Part shown: piece by piece, positions 57,755 to 64,000 of the stretch
How the letters are laid out: every line of letters begins with the position of its first letter
Numbering within the stretch: the stretch's first letter is position 1
From: Thorsellia anophelis DSM 18579
GTDB lineage: Bacteria > Pseudomonadota > Gammaproteobacteria > Enterobacterales > Thorselliaceae
Assembly (NCBI RefSeq): GCF_900111395.1
Contig: NZ_FOHV01000012.1
Span: 1-64,000, forward strand
Direction: 5' to 3'
Length of the DNA stretch: 64,000 nt
Translations under genes and position numbers: made by a program
Notes under the pieces: model-generated
Seen by the model: only the letters and a program-made list of their open reading frames with translations
Told to the model about the DNA's origin: nothing
The model's database searches: none

Positions 57755-58432
57755 TTAACCAAGATTGATAGCAGTTTCATCTTGCCAACGTTTTAATAAT
57801 TGTAAAGGTGCAATGGGATAAGATTCTAATTCAATAATAGATTCAATGCGATCAATCCGAAAATGTCTAAAATTTTGTCTAAGCTCACACCAAGCAGCTA
57901 TGACCGCAGAGTCATCAAAAAAGCCTAATGCGCAGGGCCAAATGATTCGAGTTGAAATCTTATCTTTTAAATCTTTATAAACGATTTCGAGTTTAACGCC
58001 CAACTGAATGGATTTTCTTACGATTAATAGATTTGGATCGGTAACGGGCTTTTTGAGTACAGTTATACCATGATGGTTTAATTTAATCTTTGAACTAGAT
58101 GAAATAACAGCGTTAATTTTTGCATGAGCCCGCTTTGCAGAACGAACTAACTCTGGATCAGTACTTTTTACAACCCATTTCAAACCTAATGAAAGAGCCA
58201 ATAACTCATCATCGTCAAATGTTAAAGGTGGTAAAGTAAACCGTTCAGTGAGTAAATAACCCGTGCCAGGGCTGCCATCAATACACGCTCCTTGAGCTCG
58301 AAGGGAATTAATATCCCGATATAAGGTCCTAGTACTTATATTAAGTTCAGATGCTAAATGTTCAGCAGTGACAGCATAACGATGCTCTCTTAATAATTGA
58401 AGTAATTCCAATAAACGTTCAGCTCGAGACAT
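57755..58432 (-). CDS. HTH/WYL-domain transcriptional regulator (YafY type)
   Basis: 225 residues. N-terminal winged helix (SRAERLLELLQLLREHRYAVTAEHLASELNISTRTLYRDINSL), then WYL domain pattern (IWPCALGFFDDSAVIAAWCELRQNFRHFRIDRI). WYL proteins often respond to nucleotides or small ligands. Downstream of a GST gene in the same orientation (336-base gap), a pairing seen elsewhere; it may regulate the GST. Target not identified. Confidence 0.87.
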   Translation of the reverse strand: MSRAERLLELLQLLREHRYAVTAEHLASELNISTRTLYRDINSLRAQGACIDGSPGTGYLLTERFTLPPLTFDDDELLALSLGLKWVVKSTDPELVRSAKRAHAKINAVISSSSKIKLNHHGITVLKKPVTDPNLLIVRKSIQLGVKLEIVYKDLKDKISTRIIWPCALGFFDDSAVIAAWCELRQNFRHFRIDRIESIIELESYPIAPLQLLKRWQDETAINLG

Positions 58433-58768
58433 AATGAGTTCATTCTTATGTTATCAAATTAAATTAGTATATTTGATTCTATTAATGACAAGTCGTTATC
58501 CAATCTGTCGGGTTGAGCATATCATGCCTGCTAAGTGACAACCTATTCCTTATTTTTGGAAAAAGGCCGCATTTATACGATTGCATCATTCAATGTAATC
58601 ATGATTACCTAAATATGACAGCCTAACTGCTTGCGGCTTATTACATCGTTAATAGATTTGGGTATAAGTATATTGGTAGCCAATATACTTATATTACGAT
58701 GAACTTAGCTAGCCTGCACTAAAACAAATTTAATCATGATCCTAGTATATCCATTTCTATTTGATAAC
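58433..58768. other. Intergenic region WYL regulator / GST
   Basis: 336 bases without a gene. Strong perfect 14-bp hairpin TATAAGTATATTGG / CCAATATACTTATA (58663-58676, 58680-58693) with a 3-nt loop about 75 bases after the GST stop; no T-run. Probably the GST mRNA end. Confidence 0.5.
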
Positions 58769-59500
58769 TTATGAATCAGCGTACGGCTTAAAATGCGCAC
58801 TATGATTGTTGACCATGCTAAGCATATCTAAAAAAGCTTGACGACTAAGAATTGGTTCTAAATACTGTTCAATTAATGGTGTCAATGCAATGACTGATAT
58901 TTGTTTAGTGGCAAAGAGTAAATAACTTGAAAAGAGTAAATCAGCCACTGTGAATTGATCGCCACATAGATAACGTGAGGTCTTTTTTAATGCCTGCTCA
59001 ACAACCATTTCAATATCTTCAAATCTCCCAACTGAGCTCATCCCTGCTGCTCTACCATTAGGCAGGCTATTGGTTGCTTTAGCTATAATGGCATTATCAA
59101 ACGTCCCTGAAATAAAAAACAACCAGCGATAATAATCAGCTAAATAAGGCGAATCTATAGTTGGTTTTAAATTTTTAGATGGATAAAGCTCAGCTAGGTA
59201 TGCACATATTGCGCCAGTTTCAGTAATTATTCTATCATTATGTACTAATGTTGGTAATTTTCCTAAAGGATTAATTGCACGAAATTGCTCGGATTTTGTC
59301 TCAGTGCTAAAATGCAAATACTGCAGATTATAATTTGCTCTACATTCATTTAACATCCAAAGTACCGTGTTCCCCCTTGAATGAGGATTACTATACAAGA
59401 GTAGATTTGAGTGCTCATTAATTTCAGCACCTGAATTTTGTAGTATGGGTTTAATATGAATAATTTCATGTTCGTATTTATTCTCTATATTTTGGTGCAT
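58769..59500 (-). CDS. Glutathione S-transferase family protein
   Basis: About 243 residues from the ATG at 59500, chosen for GGAGAACACG just upstream. N-terminal ~30 residues precede the thioredoxin-like domain LLLYSNPHSRGNTVLWMLNE; the cis-Pro loop is LGKLPTLVHND, and TETGAICAYLAELYP is the Ser/Thr-Glu GSH motif. C-terminal helical domain with FTVADLLFSSYLLF. Conjugates or reduces electrophiles. Sits between folP and glmM with the WYL regulator. Confidence 0.87.
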   Translation of the reverse strand: MHQNIENKYEHEIIHIKPILQNSGAEINEHSNLLLYSNPHSRGNTVLWMLNECRANYNLQYLHFSTETKSEQFRAINPLGKLPTLVHNDRIITETGAICAYLAELYPSKNLKPTIDSPYLADYYRWLFFISGTFDNAIIAKATNSLPNGRAAGMSSVGRFEDIEMVVEQALKKTSRYLCGDQFTVADLLFSSYLLFATKQISVIALTPLIEQYLEPILSRQAFLDMLSMVNNHSAHFKPYADS

Positions 59501-59869
59501 CGTGTTCTCCCAATTTGGTATCACATTAAATGTTAATTATTGAACCTATCAATACAGCTAGCTTCTATGCATCGATATCAATTAACAGTATAAAATATGT
59601 AATTACCAAATTTTGTCAGTATGGATATGAACGAATTCAGACAAATAAGTGAATATGTCTTATAATTGGTTCAATTGACAAGTCATGCTTGATTACTACA
59701 GGTTTGTTTTACTAAAAAATCGACAATCAGATTACAATTTTTATACTTTGATTTAGCTTCATGTATAATGATGACAGTTATTTTGATGTAAATGTCATAA
59801 TGCTATTCTGTCATTAATAGCATTACCCCTTTTGTTAATAGATTAACCCCTCACTTTAGAGAGAAGAAC
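59501..59869. other. Divergent intergenic region GST / glmM
   Basis: 369 bases without a gene; presumably holds promoters for both. Nothing distinctive recognised. Confidence 0.4.
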
Positions 59870-61207
59870 ATGGCAGATCGTAAATATTTTGGCACGGATG
59901 GTGTACGCGGAAAAGTGGGTGACGCCCCTATCACTCCAGATTTTGTTCTTAAATTGGGCTGGGCTGCTGGTAAAGTGTTAGCAAGGCATGGTTCAAAGCA
60001 AATCATCATTGGGAAAGATACTAGAATTTCAGGATATATGCTTGAATCAGCACTCGAAGCAGGTTTAGCTGCAGCCGGTATTTCGGTTGCTTTCACAGGC
60101 CCGATGCCAACACCAGCAATCGCTTATCTAACAAGAACATTTCGAGCTGAGGCTGGAATTGTTATCTCTGCTTCACATAATCCTTATTATGATAATGGCA
60201 TTAAGTTTTTCTCTATTGATGGTGAAAAATTACCCGATGCTGTAGAAGAAGCAATAGAAGCGGAACTTGAAAAACCATTAACTTGTGTTGACTCAGCTCT
60301 AATAGGCCGCTCGTCAAGAATTAACGATGCTGCAGGCAGATACATTGAATTTTGTAAAGGAACCTTCCCTGCTGAATTAAATCTAAAATCCCTTAAAATC
60401 GTCGTGGATTGTGCTAATGGTGCAACATATCATATTGCTCCAAGCGTTATGAAAGAACTGGGTGCTGAAGTCATCAGCATTGGCTGTGAACCTGATGGAA
60501 TGAATATCAATGAAAAATGTGGTGCAACTGATATTGAAGCCCTGACTGCAAAAGTGCTGAATGAAAAAGCCCATGTTGGTTTAGCGCTTGATGGTGACGG
60601 TGACAGAATCATTATGGTAGACCATTTAGGTAATAAAATAGATGGAGATCAAATCAGTTTCATCATAGCCCGTGAAATTTTACGTAGAGGAAAATTACAA
60701 GGTGGCGTAGTCGGTACATTAATGAGCAATATGGGACTTGAAATCGCGCTAAAACAACTAGGAATCCCGTTTGAACGAGCTAAAGTTGGTGACCGGTATG
60801 TTCTTGAGAAGCTGCAACAAAAAGGCTGGAAAATTGGAGCAGAAAATTCAGGGCACGTTATCTTACTGGATAAAACAACTACAGGCGATGGGATTATTGC
60901 AGCCTTACAAGTTTTAAGGGCCATGGTACAAAATAATATGTCTCTTGCTGATTTAGCTAGCGGGATGAAATTATTTCCTCAATTACTACTCAACGTTCGC
61001 TTTAATGGTAGTCATAACCCTCTAGAGTCTGATGAAGTAGTTCAGCTTGAAAAAGAAGCTGAAATTGCGCTGGCCGGTAAAGGTCGCGTACTTTTGCGTA
61101 AATCAGGAACGGAGCCTTTAATTCGGGTCATGGTCGAGGGTGAAGATGATAAACAAGTTAGCTATTGGGCTCATAAAATTAAGGACGCAGTAGAAGCAGC
61201 AGGTTAA
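59870..61207 (+). CDS. glmM: Phosphoglucosamine mutase
   Basis: 445 residues, E. coli length. Converts glucosamine-6-phosphate to glucosamine-1-phosphate for UDP-GlcNAc. Phosphoserine loop [12 protein letters not shown] with Ser102, metal loop DGDGDRI, sugar-binding GEENSGH-type (GAENSGHV) and phosphate-binding [24 protein letters not shown] hairpin GGGTGC/GCACCC (61273-61291) follows the gene. Confidence 0.97.
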   Translation: MADRKYFGTDGVRGKVGDAPITPDFVLKLGWAAGKVLARHGSKQIIIGKDTRISGYMLESALEAGLAAAGISVAFTGPMPTPAIAYLTRTFRAEAGIVISASHNPYYDNGIKFFSIDGEKLPDAVEEAIEAELEKPLTCVDSALIGRSSRINDAAGRYIEFCKGTFPAELNLKSLKIVVDCANGATYHIAPSVMKELGAEVISIGCEPDGMNINEKCGATDIEALTAKVLNEKAHVGLALDGDGDRIIMVDHLGNKIDGDQISFIIAREILRRGKLQGGVVGTLMSNMGLEIALKQLGIPFERAKVGDRYVLEKLQQKGWKIGAENSGHVILLDKTTTGDGIIAALQVLRAMVQNNMSLADLASGMKLFPQLLLNVRFNGSHNPLESDEVVQLEKEAEIALAGKGRVLLRKSGTEPLIRVMVEGEDDKQVSYWAHKIKDAVEAAG

Positions 61208-61629
61208 TGCTCTAAGTAGGTAACATTGCCCTATTTATCCCCTTCTATCTTAAATAAGAATGGCTTTTTAACGGGTGCTTCTATAGCACCCATTTACTTT
61301 AAAAATTGCTGAAACCATAAAATTCTTACTTATACTGCTAGCCTATCTAATATTTTACTAATCTAGTTTATCGTTTAAAACCATATTCATTTAATATAAC
61401 AGCACTGTCTCATATGCTTAAGCCGCATATAAATTTAATCACCTATCTCACAATGATTGTCAGCAAGGAATTTTACTAGCTAATTAGCCTAATCAGCTGA
61501 TGAAATTCACCTTGCATATTAACCTGTAATTAGTTAATATTGTGCGTTATGTGTAGCTTAAGTGTTACTAATATTCAACATAAACCAAATTCTTTATTAA
61601 TTTCTTTTTCTAATCTTACAGGTAGATTT
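61208..61629. other. Intergenic region glmM / secG
   Basis: About 420 bases. Contains the hairpin GGGTGC / GCACCC (61273-61291), a likely glmM terminator, and presumably the secG promoter. No gene recognised; an in-frame extension upstream of secG is not protein-like. Confidence 0.5.
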
Positions 61630-62040
61630 ATGCAAGCGATACTATTAGTTATATTCTTGTTTGTTGCAATGGCAATTATTGCTCTTGTCTTATTACAACA
61701 AGGCAAAGGGTCTGGTATGGGTGCCTCTTTCGGTGCTGGTGCTTCTGCGACATTATTTGGTTCAAGTGGTAGCAGTAACTTTATGTCTCGTACAACAGGA
61801 ATACTTGTCGCGATATTCTTCATTTTAAGCTTAGTACTTGGAAATTTAAGTAATCGTCAACTTGCACAAGGCCCTACAATTCGTGATTCTGGTGAGTTTG
61901 ACCCGACTAGCATACAGCAATCAGTTGTGCCAACTACCCCATCTGTTACCTTGCCATCTACAAATGAGGCGGCTCCAGAACAAGCTATTCCAGGAACTGA
62001 AACGTCTACACCAACTAATCAGCCTGAAATACCTCAGTAA
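61630..62040 (+). CDS. secG: Protein-export membrane protein SecG
   Basis: 136 residues from the ATG at 61630 (SD ACAGG); an upstream in-frame start would add 30 residues unlike SecG. Two membrane helices (ILLVIFLFVAMAIIALVLLQQGKGSG and TGILVAIFFILSLVLG) around the conserved GMGASFGAGASATLFGSSGS loop. Long Pro/Thr/Ser/Glu-rich tail compared with E. coli (110 residues). Part of the SecYEG channel. Followed by a terminator. Confidence 0.95.
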   Translation: MQAILLVIFLFVAMAIIALVLLQQGKGSGMGASFGAGASATLFGSSGSSNFMSRTTGILVAIFFILSLVLGNLSNRQLAQGPTIRDSGEFDPTSIQQSVVPTTPSVTLPSTNEAAPEQAIPGTETSTPTNQPEIPQ

Positions 62041-62061
62041 TTTTGATATTATTTCTGCATT

Positions 62062-62087
62062 AAAGAGGCAGCATTAGCTGCCTTTTT
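62062..62087 (+). terminator. Rho-independent terminator of secG
   Basis: AGGCAGC / GCTGCCT (62066-62072, 62077-62083), 4-nt loop ATTA, followed by TTTT. Confidence 0.9.
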
Positions 62088-62483
62088 AATGCAGTTTTAA
62101 AATACTTAGAATACCATTAAAATAGACGATTTCTCTTTCATTAATAATAAACATATAATTTCAATCTGAATATTTAAAATCAGAGTGTTCAGCATTTTAT
62201 AATAAATATTTTATAAAATTGTTATATTGCTTATAAATCCTTTTTTCAAATACAAACCTTTATTTTATAACCCTTAGGTATTGTCCATTCTAGACAGTGT
62301 TTTTATTTTTTCTTAATGGCGTTCAGCATACAGCACCGAAATGATGAATAATTAACCTGTATTTGGAAGAAAATTAAGCAATCAAACATGGTCACTTTAA
62401 ATAAAGTTGAATTTTATCACTTTAAATATTACAATTACCCTATTGAATTAGTTTTTATATATTTAAGATTCAAAGTCAAAAAT
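62088..62483. other. Upstream region of leuU
   Basis: 396 bases without a gene. Contains the likely tRNA promoter (annotated separately). Confidence 0.5.
62407..62435 (+). promoter_or_regulatory. Likely sigma-70 promoter of leuU
   Basis: TTGAAT (62407-62412), 17-base spacer, TACAAT (62430-62435). Start site expected about 40 bases before the tRNA. Confidence 0.5.
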
Positions 62484-62570
62484 GCCGAGGTGGTGGAATT
62501 GGTAGACACGCTACCTTGAGGTGGTAGTGCCCATTAGGGCTTACGGGTTCAAGTCCCGTCTTCGGTACCA
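62484..62570 (+). tRNA. leuU: tRNA-Leu, anticodon GAG
   Basis: 87 bases including encoded CCA. Class II tRNA with long variable arm (TGCCCATTAGGGCTTA), D-loop GGTAGACAC, T-loop GGTTCAAGTCC. Anticodon GAG at 62518-62520 within CTACC TT GAG GT GGTAG. Nearly identical to E. coli leuU, and in the same place after secG. Acceptor stem has G-T pairs at position 6 and 1. The 3' end is a probable attachment site for the downstream integrase. Confidence 0.98.
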
Positions 62571-62590
62571 ATTGACTAAAAACACAAATC

Positions 62591-62617
62591 AAGCCGCTAT
62601 GTAAAGCGGCTTTTTTT
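62591..62617 (+). terminator. Rho-independent terminator of leuU
   Basis: AAGCCGCT / AGCGGCTT (62591-62598, 62605-62612) with a 6-nt loop followed by a T-run, 20 bases after the tRNA. Confidence 0.88.
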
Positions 62618-62776
62618 ATGCCTTTAATAATAAAAAATCAATAACTTAAGCTAGTTTTGTGTATTTTTTAATCACCAATAGTCAACTGAGTTCAACCCAC
62701 ATCAAGCACTTGAAGTTGGTACAAATGATGGTATATTGAGTTCCATAACTTTTATACCAACACATTTGAGGTAACT

Positions 62777-64000
62777 ATGGCACTGACTGAACTTAAGATT
62801 AAAAACGTTAAACCTGAAGAGAAGCAATTTAAGCTCACTGATGGTGAAGGGATGCATTTACTAGTACATCCGAATGGTTCTAAATACTGGCGATTACAAT
62901 ACCGTTTTGATGGGAAACAAAAGATGTTAGCCCTTGGAACATACCCAGATGTTTCACTAGCTAAAGCAAGAGAACTAAGAGCAGAATACCGTAAATATCT
63001 AAAAGAAGGCATTGATCCTGCCCTTATTAAAGCTAATGGTGGCAAACCAATAGATAAAGATGATATACCAACAGAAATCATCAAATTCAAAGATGTCGCC
63101 GTTGAATGGCATAAATCTAATAATACATGGAGTGATTATCATCGCAAAAGAGTATTAAGTAGCCTAGAAGCAAATATATTCCCAAGCATAGGCGATAGTG
63201 ATATCAGAAAACTAACCACTCGCGATTTATGGCTACCAATTAAAGCCGTTGAAAACTCAGGCAGAATTGAAGTTGCACAACGTATGCTTCAAAGAATTAA
63301 GTCTATCATGCGTTTTGCTGTCCAAACAGGGATTTTAACCTATAATCCATCTCATGACCTTACTGGTGCAGTAGCCCCACAAAAAGTTAAACACCGCCCT
63401 GCTCTACCTTTAGAAAAATTACCAGAGTTACTAGCCAGAATAGATAACTATCAAGGTAAGTTGCTGACTAAATTAGCAGTAAAGCTTTCATTATTGATTT
63501 TTATTCGTTCGAGTGAACTTAGATTTGCTAGATGGGAAGAAATTGATTTTGATAAAGCGATCTGGACGATACCCGCTGAGCGTGAAGCATTAGATGGTGT
63601 TAAATACTCATCTAGAGGCTCAAAAATGCGCACGCCACATCTAGTCCCACTGAGCCGTCAGGCAATAGAAATATTGCGTGAGATACAGGAAATTAGCGGG
63701 GATAAACCTATTATCTTCATAGGAGATCGTGACTCTACAAAAGTCATGAGTGAAGGAACCGTTAATAAAGCACTAGCTCGCATGGGGTATGACACTAAAA
63801 CAGAGGTTTGTGGACATGGATTTAGAACTATGGCTTGTAGTTCATTAATTGAATCGGGGAAATGGTCTAGGGATGCGGTAGAACGCCAAATGAGCCATCA
63901 AGAGCGTAATGGCGTTAGGGCTGCCTACATTCATAAGGCTGAGCATATTAATGAACGTAGGCTAATGATGCAATGGTGGGCAGATTTTTTGGATGCTAAT
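62777..64000 (+). CDS. P4-type tyrosine integrase, 3' end beyond the window
   Basis: At least 408 residues, ATG at 62777 with TTTGAGG upstream, open to the right edge. N-terminal DUF4102 arm-binding domain (LKIKNVKPEEKQFKLTDGEGMHLLVHPNGSKYWRLQYRF), then catalytic domain: Arg in FIRSSELRFARW, His-x-x-Arg in GHGFRTMA, and His...Tyr in SHQERNGVRAAY. Such integrases drive genomic islands and ICEs into tRNA 3' ends. Position about 200 bases after leuU, pointing away from it, fits the left end of an element whose remainder is outside the window. No stop or frameshift is seen in the visible part. Confidence 0.93.
   Translation, partial: MALTELKIKNVKPEEKQFKLTDGEGMHLLVHPNGSKYWRLQYRFDGKQKMLALGTYPDVSLAKARELRAEYRKYLKEGIDPALIKANGGKPIDKDDIPTEIIKFKDVAVEWHKSNNTWSDYHRKRVLSSLEANIFPSIGDSDIRKLTTRDLWLPIKAVENSGRIEVAQRMLQRIKSIMRFAVQTGILTYNPSHDLTGAVAPQKVKHRPALPLEKLPELLARIDNYQGKLLTKLAVKLSLLIFIRSSELRFARWEEIDFDKAIWTIPAEREALDGVKYSSRGSKMRTPHLVPLSRQAIEILREIQEISGDKPIIFIGDRDSTKVMSEGTVNKALARMGYDTKTEVCGHGFRTMACSSLIESGKWSRDAVERQMSHQERNGVRAAYIHKAEHINERRLMMQWWADFLDAN

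Noticed and set aside
62777-64000. Integrase as a degenerate remnant
   Set aside because: All catalytic residues are visible and the frame is open up to the window edge; only the last part is unseen.

Overview
The window is AT-rich gammaproteobacterial chromosome. Gene content and order are those of the Enterobacterales/Orbales side of the class: xerC-DUF484, recQ-rhtC-pldB-yigL, sbcDC, rsxABCDGE, mdtJI, dacB/greA-yhbY-rlmE-ftsH-folP-glmM-secG-leuU. Low GC, short housekeeping clusters and the mix of E. coli-like genes (flk, pagP, mdtJI, rhtC) suggest an Orbaceae-like, probably host-associated bacterium. That genus-level guess is inference only.

Layout. 1-745: right end of an IS66-family insertion sequence entering from outside the window, then an alkyltransferase-like gene and rpmE. 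2.2-9.5 kb (minus): xerC, DUF484, yigL, pldB, rhtC, pagP, recQ, a repair and membrane-lipid neighbourhood. 9.7-14.2 kb: flk, an Fe-S photolyase with a tiny DUF2256 zinc-ribbon partner, pyrD, a cold-shock gene. 14.8-24.5 kb (plus): MATE transporter, ychE, a two-gene osmoprotectant ABC transporter with fused permease/binding protein, sbcD, a YcxB-like membrane protein, sbcC. 24.6-33.2 kb (minus): DUF4846 protein, the complete rsxABCDGE electron-transport operon with ubiG translationally coupled to its end, and bamD. 33.6-38.6 kb: two tandem ABC substrate-binding proteins without a transporter, rluC, and the spermidine exporter mdtJI behind a long structured leader.

38.7-44.9 kb is the most unusual region: aldehyde dehydrogenase, aldo/keto reductase, BCCT transporter and a formaldehyde-activating-enzyme (Fae) homologue on the minus strand, divergent from an IclR-family regulator across an intergenic region carrying a 22-bp perfect palindrome. 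It looks like a regulon for importing a small (perhaps methylated) compound and handling aldehydes, with no enzyme of tetrahydromethanopterin metabolism in view. 45.2-47.7 kb holds two DUF805 membrane proteins and an HD-domain protein whose C-terminal half resembles a polynucleotide kinase that has lost its P-loop.

47.9-62.6 kb is conserved housekeeping: purH and dacB (minus), greA, yhbY, rlmE, ftsH, folP, glmM, secG and tRNA-Leu(GAG). A WYL regulator and a glutathione S-transferase on the opposite strand separate folP from glmM. Immediately downstream of the tRNA a P4-type integrase begins and runs off the end, so an integrative element in leuU probably starts here. No CRISPR array, rRNA or obvious prophage structural genes are visible. 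One tRNA is present.
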